43,299 nt of DNA from Thermoplasmata archaeon. GTDB lineage: Archaea; Thermoplasmatota; Poseidoniia; Poseidoniales; Thalassarchaeaceae. Position 1 is the first letter of the stretch; every line of letters starts with the position of its first letter. Location of the stretch: contig PBXQ01000056.1 of the NCBI GenBank assembly GCA_002727675.1, forward strand, positions 1-43,299, written 5' to 3'. The notes beneath the pieces are model-generated. The model made no database searches. It worked only from the letters and a program-made list of their open reading frames with translations, and was not told the origin of the DNA. Below, piece after piece: positions 19,770-28,980 of the stretch. Made by a program: the position numbers and the translations under genes.

Positions 19770-20072
19770 TATGCACCCGCTTCGGCACAGATGTTGGGCT
19801 AGGAGGGGAGTTGGCGTTCCCTGTATCACAAATCGCAACTGGTGATCTGAAGCCCGGGGGCGGCGCAGACGAACCGTGGACGTAGCAACCGTGGACGATG
19901 ATACCTCGCTCCCAAGTGACTCAGGTTGGTGGAACGGAATCCGGAGGGAATCTGCTAACACCGCAAGCCGGGGAATCAGGTGAGGCCAGGAATGGAGCAG
20001 CCCAACTCGGAACTTTGGGTGCCTTGGGGTACCGGGGTTGAGAAGACGGAGGCATTTTCGGAAGCGGTAACG
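19770..20072 (+). ncRNA. Archaeal signal recognition particle (7S) RNA
   Basis: Archaeal 5' domain GGGCTAGGAGGGGAGTTGGCGTTCCCTGTA...GAAGCCCG; helix 6 with GGAG loop (ATCC-GGAG-GGAAT); helix 8 GTGAGGCCA-GGAA-TGGAGCAGCC; end pairing ACC(C)GCTTC (19775) with GAAGCGGT (20061-20068). Ends approximate. Confidence 0.87.
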
Positions 20073-20099
20073 AGCGTCCACCTCGGGCATGTCCACTTT

Positions 20100-20615
20100 T
20101 CAAATATCAAAGATTACCTGGGCAACCCAACCGGGCCCCTCAAAAGTAGGGACATCTGGACTAATACCTAATATTTCATCACCTGCTCTGACCGGACTTA
20201 GATTCAAATTATGACGAGTTACTGCTTTGATTTCTACCTCTCTTTCTACTTGTTCTGCATCTACATATGATACTTGAGCATCCAAGGACTCTTCACCTAA
20301 TAATAATTGACAATCAACAAGCCAACGTCCTTCTACTTCCCCTTGATAAAGCACCTCTTCTAACCATGACACCAACGTGTTATCATTGGAATTAGCTAGT
20401 TTCACACTCCACTCTCCACTTTTCCGTACTAGATTCTGAGATACTAAGGCACCTTTCTCCGATAAAAGAATAGATTGCATCCCAAGAGTTGTTTCTCTAA
20501 TGACACCTGTAATACTTGATGAAAATGACCGAATACCAACATCTGCAGTTGTTGGTATAATCCACCAACTCATATAAAACACCAAAATTAACGGCCTGAA
20601 ATTTGGAAATGCCAT
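20100..20615 (-). CDS. Hypothetical protein
   Basis: 171-aa ORF overlapping the start-proximal end of the pattern of the sugar kinase gene's 3' end; N-terminal hydrophobic segment. Confidence 0.55.
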   Translation of the reverse strand: MAFPNFRPLILVFYMSWWIIPTTADVGIRSFSSSITGVIRETTLGMQSILLSEKGALVSQNLVRKSGEWSVKLANSNDNTLVSWLEEVLYQGEVEGRWLVDCQLLLGEESLDAQVSYVDAEQVEREVEIKAVTRHNLNLSPVRAGDEILGISPDVPTFEGPGWVAQVIFDI

Positions 20616-21688
20616 GACAATTCGTCTAAACGAGTTTTCAATTTCCTACGATTTAGAACTACTCTATCAGTTATGGCTGCTAGAATACATTCGCAAGCAG
20701 CATTAGCTAATCTTGCGCCTTCTGCTAAAGTACGACCATCCCCTAAAGCACAGGCTAAAGCAGTAACAGCAGCATCATGTAAGCCTATCAGTTGTTTAGG
20801 AACTTCTACAAGACAAGGGATATGTAGTGGTTTAGCATCTTTTTGATATAATGTAGATCCATGCTCACCACCCAATACCAACATCCCTTCCCAATCATGC
20901 TTATCAATGAAATATGCTGCTGTTTCCTCAGCACTTTGTAAATTATTTCTTCTCCTAAGAAGCTCTAACCCTCTAATCTCGAACAAAGCAACAGTAGCCC
21001 CTACAGTCCTATGTAAACCAGTCAATTTAGGATCACAAATTACTGGGACTTCAGACTCCCTTGCTTTAGCAATTAATTTAGCAGCCCCATCATCACTAAT
21101 GACTCCCTTCCCATAGTCACTCAAAACAACTGCACAAGAACCAGGTAAGGCACTAATAGCTGAATTTGTTAATTTGTTTACAACTGAATCAGGAAAAGAT
21201 TCTTGTGATTCTTCATCAAACTGTAATATTAATTGTTCACGATCGATTAAACTTTCTCTTGAACCATATATTCTAGTCTTAGCTACTGTTTGAAGATGAG
21301 TTGCGATACGAATATCAGATGTATCCACCATCTCCTCATGTAACTGTTGAGCAACAACCTGGCCATTTTCATCACCACCTAATATTGAAAAAAATCTTAC
21401 GTTTAATCCCAAGTTAACTAAACCTCTAGCAATATGAGCAGCAGCCCCTGCACTCTCGAATTTTTCAGTAACCTTTACAACAGGAACTGGAGCAAAAGAA
21501 TTGAGATGGTTAGCCCAGCCATGGAAATAACGATCAAGGATTACATCACCCATTAGAAGTACAGGTTTTTCAGGAGGATTATCCATCAATGTGTGTAGGG
21601 AACGTAGTAAATCAATCTCTTTTTGCACAATTTCATCAACCACGTCACCCCACCTCTCAAACCTCGGGAGAGGTAGGTAACAAATCAA
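20588..21688 (-). CDS. PfkB/ribokinase-family sugar kinase, HldE kinase-domain like
   Basis: LLMGDVILDRYFHGWANHLNSFAPVPVVKV; AGAAAHIARGLVNLGLNVRFFSILGGDENG; LSDYGKGVIS; ICDPK; GLHDAAVTALACALG. Confidence 0.82.
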   Translation of the reverse strand: MICYLPLPRFERWGDVVDEIVQKEIDLLRSLHTLMDNPPEKPVLLMGDVILDRYFHGWANHLNSFAPVPVVKVTEKFESAGAAAHIARGLVNLGLNVRFFSILGGDENGQVVAQQLHEEMVDTSDIRIATHLQTVAKTRIYGSRESLIDREQLILQFDEESQESFPDSVVNKLTNSAISALPGSCAVVLSDYGKGVISDDGAAKLIAKARESEVPVICDPKLTGLHRTVGATVALFEIRGLELLRRRNNLQSAEETAAYFIDKHDWEGMLVLGGEHGSTLYQKDAKPLHIPCLVEVPKQLIGLHDAAVTALACALGDGRTLAEGARLANAACECILAAITDRVVLNRRKLKTRLDELSWHFQISGR

Positions 21689-21697
21689 ACCACCTGC

Positions 21698-22477
21698 TTA
21701 TGAATTCTCATTAACCCATTCTGATTGAATATTCTTAGCATAATTTTTATCCAAGCCCAATGCATTTGCTAAAGTATCTAACATAGCTTGTTCATCATCT
21801 GAAATATAACCATCCTGCCAAGCAATTGATAATACTTCGATGAATGTGTTTTTCTGAATTTCATTAGATGTTTTACGAGCAGAAATTACTTCTTTTTCTA
21901 TTTCCTCAACTATGTCAGGCTCCAAACCCAAATGAATAGAAATATCGTCTAACATTATTCTTTCATCTTCAGTAATTATCCCATCATTCCATGCTCGGTG
22001 CAATACTTTGCGATATAACTCAGTCTCAGGTTTATCTTTCAAATTAGATTCTAAGGTATCAACCGGATTATAATTCCAATTAGAATCAACTTTTGATAAT
22101 ATATCTAAATATGCTAATTCATGACCAGCAAATTTACCGATTGAAATTTCTCCATCTTCAGTATTAATTATTTGATTTTTAATTCCAGATCTAATTGATT
22201 CGGCAGCACCAATTCCAGATTCTGTAAGAGAATAAATTCTACATCTCTGTTTAGAACCTGGTATATGACGAGTATCAATCTTAACTAAATCTTGAGATAT
22301 TAAAGATTTAAGTGACCTAGGAAGATGTTTTCTAGCAACTTTAACTGCTAAGCTAATACCTGCTTGAGTTTGCTCTCTTTTACCATCCCATTGAGAACGA
22401 TTCAATGGATGCTCAAAAAGATGAATCAACACTCTCTGTTCGACTGTGAAGTCGCTGATTCTACCCTTCCCAGACAT
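21698..22477 (-). CDS. Winged-helix protein with C-terminal TerB-like helical repeats
   Basis: N-terminal wHTH-like EQRVLIHLFEHPL...KHLPRSLKSLISQDLVKID; two repeats AWNDGIITEDERIMLDDISIHLGL and AWQDGYISDDEQAMLDTLANALGL. Confidence 0.7.
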   Translation of the reverse strand: MSGKGRISDFTVEQRVLIHLFEHPLNRSQWDGKREQTQAGISLAVKVARKHLPRSLKSLISQDLVKIDTRHIPGSKQRCRIYSLTESGIGAAESIRSGIKNQIINTEDGEISIGKFAGHELAYLDILSKVDSNWNYNPVDTLESNLKDKPETELYRKVLHRAWNDGIITEDERIMLDDISIHLGLEPDIVEEIEKEVISARKTSNEIQKNTFIEVLSIAWQDGYISDDEQAMLDTLANALGLDKNYAKNIQSEWVNENS

Positions 22478-22568
22478 CTTACTCTAACACCCTGATTAGT
22501 TGCTACCTATCAAATGTGACGGCTAAATTGGGCGATGGAATGAAGTCCAAGACACCACAGGCCCCGCC

Positions 22569-23612
22569 ATGGAGGATTCTTCAAGCGGCAAAAAAACGAT
22601 TGGACCGTGCAGATTTTCAGCAGATGGCTGGATACTTTCAGGCCCAGCAGCTCAACGTCTATTTGATAAATCAGCTATTGGAAGGCCAATCGCCAACAAT
22701 GAATTATTATTACACCCTTCAGAAGTCCTTTTTTGCTCAAGACATCGGCATCTATTAATCGAGGATGATTGGCTAAATTCAGAACTAATATCTAACCCCC
22801 AATTATTACATGAGACTGCAGCACTTGAGGCAATGAGAGTCCCCGGCGAAAAAATAGTTTTGGCACATAATGTCAAAGATTTGTTGCCTGAAACAATTGT
22901 CTCAAAAGGTTCATGGGCTTTAAGATGGAATAGATCAATGAAAGTCAACAATAACCCCCCGTCTTCAGAAGTAATGTGGGTCAGAGATTTTGAACCAATT
23001 AAGTGGGATGAATTATACAATTGGTCATCTGAAGTCAACGCACTAGGAAGACTTGCTGAAGTACTAATTGTAGATGAAGAAATGGGAGTGACGACATATC
23101 ATATTTCTCCCGAAAACCCATCTGGAGCAATGGAAAATATAGATTTCACAAAAATTAGCCAACACGATAAAAATCTGATTAAAGGAAATATTAAGGGAGC
23201 ATTTTTGCCCAATAAATTCGATTTACCTGAGCAAATTGGCACTCCACTACCTGAAGGTTCTTGGATTGATGTAGATGAATTAGGAATTATTTCTAATGAT
23301 TCAAACAAACAAGGAAGTATTAGTCTGCTAATTGATATACTATCTCGTAAACTTTTACCTCGTTCTGGTTTCAAGTATGGTACAAGGTGGAGATTATATG
23401 AGGTTTCAATTGGAGAAGAACATGCACCTTGGCTACTTCAGCCTGAATGGCTAGCCCCGAGTGATTGGGCTCAAGCTTGCCTAGCTGCAAGATTAGCTAA
23501 TGGCGTTCACAAAACTTGGTTATGTGCATTCTTAAAAAATAAAAATTGGTGTTATGTTTCACTTCAAAGACCTGCGGCTGAAGGAAGGTGGTCTGGTTTT
23601 AGACACAAATAG
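22569..23612 (+). CDS. endA: tRNA-splicing endonuclease
   Basis: C-terminal catalytic motifs GFKYGTRWRLYE (Tyr), EHAPWLLQPEW (His), ARLANGVHKTWLCAF (Lys); 347 aa suggests the duplicated-domain type. Confidence 0.82.
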   Translation: MEDSSSGKKTIGPCRFSADGWILSGPAAQRLFDKSAIGRPIANNELLLHPSEVLFCSRHRHLLIEDDWLNSELISNPQLLHETAALEAMRVPGEKIVLAHNVKDLLPETIVSKGSWALRWNRSMKVNNNPPSSEVMWVRDFEPIKWDELYNWSSEVNALGRLAEVLIVDEEMGVTTYHISPENPSGAMENIDFTKISQHDKNLIKGNIKGAFLPNKFDLPEQIGTPLPEGSWIDVDELGIISNDSNKQGSISLLIDILSRKLLPRSGFKYGTRWRLYEVSIGEEHAPWLLQPEWLAPSDWAQACLAARLANGVHKTWLCAFLKNKNWCYVSLQRPAAEGRWSGFRHK

Positions 23613-23662
23613 TATTGTAATAATATTATTCTAACTAGAAATTTCTATTTATGAATATTTTA

Positions 23663-24385
23663 CTAAGATGAATTGTCCCGTGAATTTCGTAAGTTTCCAG
23701 TCCAAAAACCCCATATTATAAATCCACTAATTAGTGATATCATATGAGCAGATGATGTGTAAAAGCTTATTCCATGAAAAAAATGATTCCAATATTCAAA
23801 GGTAATTGCAATTACAGGAATTAATAACATATTCTTGCATTGGTGAGATGAAGCACCAATCAGCCCGAAAAAACCAGCAGAACCCCCCATCCAATTACGT
23901 GAAAAACCTTCATCAAGAAGCGTACTTTCTGTCCATATTAATTCTGAGATATTCATTACTGATGACATTATCAGTGCAGTAATACAGGTGAAGATCATGA
24001 AAAGAATATATGTTCTTAAAGATCCTAAACGTGCTTCAAATGATTGAACAAATAATAAAAAACCGAATGATACGAAAATAATATGCTCGTTTGAATTATG
24101 AAAAATAGGCGCAATAAGTAAAGAAAAGAAAAATCGTAATGGTGCATCAATTAGATCTGCGGGCCAAATTCCACCGATGCATGATAATCCACCCCCATTA
24201 GCATAACAGAGATATTCTGGCCCACGACCAATCGTTATCCAAATAACCCAGATTATCATTAGGTAAGTGTAGGTAAATTTCCGTGACATAAATGCCTGAA
24301 ACGGTTTCAATTGTTCACCGTTAGAATTGCGCCAAGGCCAAGACCAAGGGAGTATGGTTTTTTGTTTACCCTTCAAAAAAATCAC
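23663..24385 (-). CDS. Rhomboid-family intramembrane protein
   Basis: Polytopic; FHNSNEHIIFVSFGFLLFVQSFEARLGSLRTYILFM; candidate Ser in GGSAGFFGLIGA and His in SAHMISLISGFIIWG. Confidence 0.78.
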   Translation of the reverse strand: MIFLKGKQKTILPWSWPWRNSNGEQLKPFQAFMSRKFTYTYLMIIWVIWITIGRGPEYLCYANGGGLSCIGGIWPADLIDAPLRFFFSLLIAPIFHNSNEHIIFVSFGFLLFVQSFEARLGSLRTYILFMIFTCITALIMSSVMNISELIWTESTLLDEGFSRNWMGGSAGFFGLIGASSHQCKNMLLIPVIAITFEYWNHFFHGISFYTSSAHMISLISGFIIWGFWTGNLRNSRDNSS

Positions 24386-26511
24386 CCCTTGGGGGGATTA
24401 ATTTCGTCATAATATTCTACTACTGAATTTTCGAATTCTAATGCGATTTCTTTTTTTGCCTGATACTGGCCTTTATTAATTATTGATTCCATTACTGATT
24501 GCCTTTTCTTAATACTCAATAAAACTGACAATGCTAGTAAGACTGAAATTGTAATGATAATATTACTAGGTTCAGATAAAAAGCGTGCTATTTCACCACC
24601 TTTTTCATGTTTCTCTGCCGTCAAAATTATTTCACTTTCTTGTTCCAATCCTTGTGAATCACGAATAATTAATTCACCCCTAGCAACCATTCCAGGGACC
24701 AACAAACCATTTGGCTCCACAGTAATATTCAATTCTGAGCCTTCACCTAAATTCTGAGTTTCTTTGGTAGATGTGATTCTTTCTAATGGCCCCTCTATTC
24801 GTACTTCCCATGTTTGAAAGCCATCACCATCAAATGATAATGGAATATGGAAGTATGATTGCTCGGAGTAATGTATATCCTTTTCAAATGTATCAATATT
24901 TAGCCTTAATCCAATATTATGAAATTCCATGCTAATATTTAATGGAGCAGAATTGCCACAATTGAAACTACCCTCCAATCTACCCTCTGAACCAGCAACA
25001 CCTTCTGAATCCCATCTTAATGTCCTAACTTCTTTATTGCCTGCAATTAATGCTTGATCTTCTACAATAGTTACTATTCTTCCGTCTGATGAAATAATAT
25101 TTGATTCAAGTTGGCAACTAACTGATGACTCCACATGCATTATTAAATCTTCATTGCCCAATAATTGAATTGGCTTGTGAGGAGGAATTACATCAAAAGT
25201 AGAGACTCCTTGACTTGAAATATTTATTTTAATAAAATTTGAATCCATTGAAACGACTTCGGCGGTCCAATTAACAATACGACCATAATGATCAATGATT
25301 TGTATTCCCTCTGCTCCAAATTTTTGACTAGGAGAAAACACATCACCTGCAGAACCTTTATCATTTCCAGAAAGCAACCCACTATCACCATCTGATTCTA
25401 GAACATATAACCAAGGATTATCTGGGTCAGTATTTACTAAATTTTGCTCAGAATCACCTACTGCACTATCTTGTAATGTTACTAACAATCCATGGCCTGG
25501 CAACTTTTTATCAAAACCAATGTCAGCCCTGTATGACATCCAAACTTTCTCTGATGGTGAAATTTGTATAAACAAACCATCGCCACCATCAGATAAAGGC
25601 GATAAAATATATTCTTGAATTTGGCCTGTACTAGATATTGATACTTCAGTTGCCCTATCTAGTCCGATTAAATCCATGGTGGCCAAAGATGGTAATGCTG
25701 GCGTACGCCCATTGGCTCCATTCCAATTACCACTAGCCATGATATCCCAATCACCCACGCCATTCCAATCATCCCCTGTACCCAACCCATGTACATCATA
25801 AATATCTAAAGCACCCATTTGATGAAGCATTTCATGCATAATTGTACCAAAACCAGAATCGAAACCTGCTATAGTATAATGGTCAAACTTGTAATCACCC
25901 ACCTCTACTGTATCTTCTAAATGACCAAAATGACTCCAAATATTAGATGTGCTCCCAGAATCTTCCTGTACATTACCAGTATGAAGAAGAAGAAGACGAT
26001 CTATCCAACCGTCTGAATTTAAATCAAATTGAGATAAATCATATCCGTTAAATGAATTCTTAATTACTGATTCTGCAAGTCCTGCCGGACCATTAGAACC
26101 ATCTTCGCCAGCATCACGAACATCTCCATCATCCTTACCCCAATAACCATCATTATTCTGAGAATGGTATACTTCTGGGAAAATTGATACTGAAAGGTTG
26201 GTCAGACCACCACTAGTTTGGGATAAATAATCATCAGCACCATTGGTCCCAGTAAGAAGAATACCTGCTTTTTCTATATTCCTAAAACCATTTACTGGAG
26301 CGTTTGGGAAATCAACAACCACTACTAGCCAACTTTCATCTTCTTGTAAGGGCACAATTGGAGCATCATTTATTGTATCATGAGTATAATCATTTAATAA
26401 GTCAAAATAAGGCTCTACCTTGGATGGATCTTGACTAATATACCACCCTGCAACAATTATCATTGCCGCTAAAGGGACAGCAATCATCGCCCTCATGTTT
26501 AATCGCTGCAC
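24382..26511 (-). CDS. M6-family (immune inhibitor A-like) secreted metalloprotease with C-terminal TM
   Basis: HEMLHQMGALDIYD zinc motif; N-terminal hydrophobic segment; C-terminal TM NIIITISVLLALSVLLSI followed by KKRQ; overlaps the rhomboid gene by 4 nt. Confidence 0.85.
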   Translation of the reverse strand: MQRLNMRAMIAVPLAAMIIVAGWYISQDPSKVEPYFDLLNDYTHDTINDAPIVPLQEDESWLVVVVDFPNAPVNGFRNIEKAGILLTGTNGADDYLSQTSGGLTNLSVSIFPEVYHSQNNDGYWGKDDGDVRDAGEDGSNGPAGLAESVIKNSFNGYDLSQFDLNSDGWIDRLLLLHTGNVQEDSGSTSNIWSHFGHLEDTVEVGDYKFDHYTIAGFDSGFGTIMHEMLHQMGALDIYDVHGLGTGDDWNGVGDWDIMASGNWNGANGRTPALPSLATMDLIGLDRATEVSISSTGQIQEYILSPLSDGGDGLFIQISPSEKVWMSYRADIGFDKKLPGHGLLVTLQDSAVGDSEQNLVNTDPDNPWLYVLESDGDSGLLSGNDKGSAGDVFSPSQKFGAEGIQIIDHYGRIVNWTAEVVSMDSNFIKINISSQGVSTFDVIPPHKPIQLLGNEDLIMHVESSVSCQLESNIISSDGRIVTIVEDQALIAGNKEVRTLRWDSEGVAGSEGRLEGSFNCGNSAPLNISMEFHNIGLRLNIDTFEKDIHYSEQSYFHIPLSFDGDGFQTWEVRIEGPLERITSTKETQNLGEGSELNITVEPNGLLVPGMVARGELIIRDSQGLEQESEIILTAEKHEKGGEIARFLSEPSNIIITISVLLALSVLLSIKKRQSVMESIINKGQYQAKKEIALEFENSVVEYYDEINPPKG

Positions 26512-26558
26512 CGCGTAAGTATTGAAACATGCGCTACAATGATAATTGAATGCATCAA

Positions 26559-27863
26559 TTATTCACGTAATGAAATATCCAAGTTAGAATCAATTAACCC
26601 ACCTGTTTCTATCCAAATCTCATTATCTGTAAACCTTGTACCCCATGGTTGAATACCACTAATAGAAGAAACAAATCTAACTTGATCCTTCTTGTCTTGA
26701 GCTATTCTATTTTGAATTCTAGATTGTGATTGCTTTGACCAAGGACAAGATGAAAGAGATAAATCTAGACGGTCTGCAAAATTTACTATTGATGTGGGTG
26801 CCAAATCTGAAGTCAAGACTTTGTTAAGTCTATTTAGCCCATAATAATTACAATTAGAGGATAATAAAGAACTTTTTAATTCCCCAGGAATAGGGCTAGC
26901 ATCACAACCTGAAATCACTACATCAGAAACTTTCTCTAGTAAAACTCGTTCGTAAAGCTGTTCTGCCTCATCTGAATTAAGACATAATGAATCTGCTAAT
27001 AATAAACCAACATTACTAGGCAAATTCTGTTCCGCAATCCTACCACAAGCACCCTCACAGATGCAATCAACAACTAGAACCCTCCTTTCACCACCTTCGC
27101 TATCAAATACAGTAGTAGGTGACCTCCCTCTTGGTTTATTTACGAATGGAGAAAGGTTGGCTATGAACTCGCTAATAAAAATAATTGTAACTGCTGTCGT
27201 AAAAAATAGGCCTTGGAAAGCAGGCGGTGTTACAATGTAAAGTAATACAATTGCAATAAAATGTAAACGTATTCTAAAAGGATGTAAAGGATCTTCGTCT
27301 ACCATTCCTAAAGCACGTGCAAAAGTTAGAGAAACTGATGATAAAAATATGATTACAACTAACCAACTTAAAGATAATGCCATTTGAAACAATGAAACGA
27401 CATCATAGTGTGAGCCAATGCCATCTATCATTGATGTAGCTTGAGATATGGCTACTAACTTTGGAAAACCCCATAACCACCCAACAATAATAATCAAAGA
27501 ACCAAACAAAATTCCAATAGTTGAAAGAGCAAATAGCCAAGTTCTTTCCCTAGGTAGTAACCCGGGTTTAGAAAACCACCAAATTTCTGTTGCAATCCAA
27601 GGCATTAATACCCAAATAGAAAGTAAACCAACTGCTGTCCAACGCGTGTCAAGCCATGAATATGGGCTGTAAATAGTTAAACTTCCTGAACCATCTGCTA
27701 ATGGTATTCTTGAAAGCCACCAAGAAAAAATATCATCTATTAAAAAGGCCCAAATAACTGCAACAATCACCAATGCAAACATTACTCTTTGAATCCTATT
27801 AGATGCTTCATTCAAATGTTCAATGATGTGCTTACTAGTATCTGCCGGGGAGATCCCGCCCAA
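26559..27863 (-). CDS. tatC: TatC translocase subunit with C-terminal Cys-rich extension
   Basis: N-terminal HIIEHLNEASNRI, multiple TMs, RERTWLFALSTIGILFGSLI, PFRIRLHFIAIVLLYIVTPPAFQ; about 180-aa extension VLVVDCICEGACGRIAEQ...VVISGCDASPIPGELKSSLLSSNC. Confidence 0.75.
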   Translation of the reverse strand: MGGISPADTSKHIIEHLNEASNRIQRVMFALVIVAVIWAFLIDDIFSWWLSRIPLADGSGSLTIYSPYSWLDTRWTAVGLLSIWVLMPWIATEIWWFSKPGLLPRERTWLFALSTIGILFGSLIIIVGWLWGFPKLVAISQATSMIDGIGSHYDVVSLFQMALSLSWLVVIIFLSSVSLTFARALGMVDEDPLHPFRIRLHFIAIVLLYIVTPPAFQGLFFTTAVTIIFISEFIANLSPFVNKPRGRSPTTVFDSEGGERRVLVVDCICEGACGRIAEQNLPSNVGLLLADSLCLNSDEAEQLYERVLLEKVSDVVISGCDASPIPGELKSSLLSSNCNYYGLNRLNKVLTSDLAPTSIVNFADRLDLSLSSCPWSKQSQSRIQNRIAQDKKDQVRFVSSISGIQPWGTRFTDNEIWIETGGLIDSNLDISLRE

Positions 27864-27872
27864 AATAACACC

Positions 27873-28901
27873 TCAGATGATATCCATTACTTTCTTCTCA
27901 GCTTTTGCCGCTAACATTGTCCTATAAACTCCATATGCAGCCCAAAAACCGATAAATATTGAAGGCGCATACATATATGCTGCAGCACCATCAGCAATCC
28001 AATTTAAACCTATAATAAAGAATAATGCTGAGATTAATCCTCGGCGTAATGCTTGTGGATAAGCCAATTCCTTAGCTAACCAATCAGGCCCATCCCCATT
28101 CTTTCTCTCGAGAATTTCCCTTTGTAATACAGCAGCAACAATTAGAACACAAAGAGATGCCCAATACAGAGTATTTCCTGTAGTAAAAACACTATCTGCA
28201 AGTTCAAGTTGTTTTTCATGTTCTATTGATTCAGGGTCAGGTTCACTAACAAACAAGCTCTGATAATCCCCTACACTAATCACTCTTTTATCCAAATTCT
28301 CCTGAGCTGAAGCATCTGATGGTGAATTAATTACAAATGACAACAAATTCCAAGAATCGCCATCATTAGCATTATCTTGGTCATCTACTGAATTTCCAGC
28401 CAAATAAAATGACACATCTCCAGAATCAGTCTCAGGAGGTGTCCAAGTTATTACCCATTCTGCGGGACTAGCTACAGCGCTATGAGAAATATTATCACTA
28501 GTAGAAATTGATGATTTCGGGTCCGAACTACCATCTGCTGGGCGCACTTCTAACCCCTCAGACCAAGAAAAGGTACCCACATTACCCGAAGAAAGCATAA
28601 ATCCACCTGCTGTATTAGATGCATGTTGAATGCTAATTGTGAAATCGTATGTTTCATTTACCAAATAAGAATGTGGTACACCCGAAATTGATAGAACTAC
28701 ATCAGTCGATGGAGGGGAAGGAGAGGATGGAGCCAAACTACCATGACAGTTACAACCTGAAAGAATTGTTGATTCGCCAGACATGTTTGATTCAGGAGGC
28801 CCACTAGATGATGCTAATGCTTGTGCAGATAGGATCAAAATGAGTAAAAATGCAATGACAGAATGGGTTGAGGTTAGCCGCACATGAACACCTACTAACA
28901 C
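27873..28901 (-). CDS. Exported reelin/choice-of-anchor V-like domain protein with C-terminal TM helices
   Basis: Signal peptide; GCNCHGS motif; YDFTISIQHASNTAGGFMLSSG...WVITWTPPETDSGDVSFYLAGNSVD; C-terminal hydrophobic helices. Confidence 0.65.
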   Translation of the reverse strand: MLVGVHVRLTSTHSVIAFLLILILSAQALASSSGPPESNMSGESTILSGCNCHGSLAPSSPSPPSTDVVLSISGVPHSYLVNETYDFTISIQHASNTAGGFMLSSGNVGTFSWSEGLEVRPADGSSDPKSSISTSDNISHSAVASPAEWVITWTPPETDSGDVSFYLAGNSVDDQDNANDGDSWNLLSFVINSPSDASAQENLDKRVISVGDYQSLFVSEPDPESIEHEKQLELADSVFTTGNTLYWASLCVLIVAAVLQREILERKNGDGPDWLAKELAYPQALRRGLISALFFIIGLNWIADGAAAYMYAPSIFIGFWAAYGVYRTMLAAKAEKKVMDII

Positions 28902-28937
28902 CCTCGAACTGTGGGCGATTCATAACCGTTGCTTGAT

Positions 28938-28958
28938 AGCCCCCCGTTAAGGGGGGCT
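28938..28958 (-). terminator. GC-rich hairpin downstream of pntB, possible terminator
   Basis: AGCCCCCC-GTTAA-GGGGGGCT perfect 8-bp stem in the gap after the pntB stop. Confidence 0.5.
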
Positions 28959-28980
28959 GATTATCAAAAATAATATGCAC

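Noticed and set aside
19707-20171. ORFs on both strands over 19.7-20.2 kb (129, 60 and 63 aa)
   Set aside because: They lie over the SRP RNA; the conserved RNA motifs and pairing ends explain the sequence better
22516-22758. 80-aa plus-strand ORF overlapping endA
   Set aside because: Different frame from the recognisable endonuclease; no family features
28921-28980. GC hairpin after pntB as a riboswitch for the next gene
   Set aside because: Simple 8-bp stem with no further conserved secondary elements; terminator or processing site is more likely
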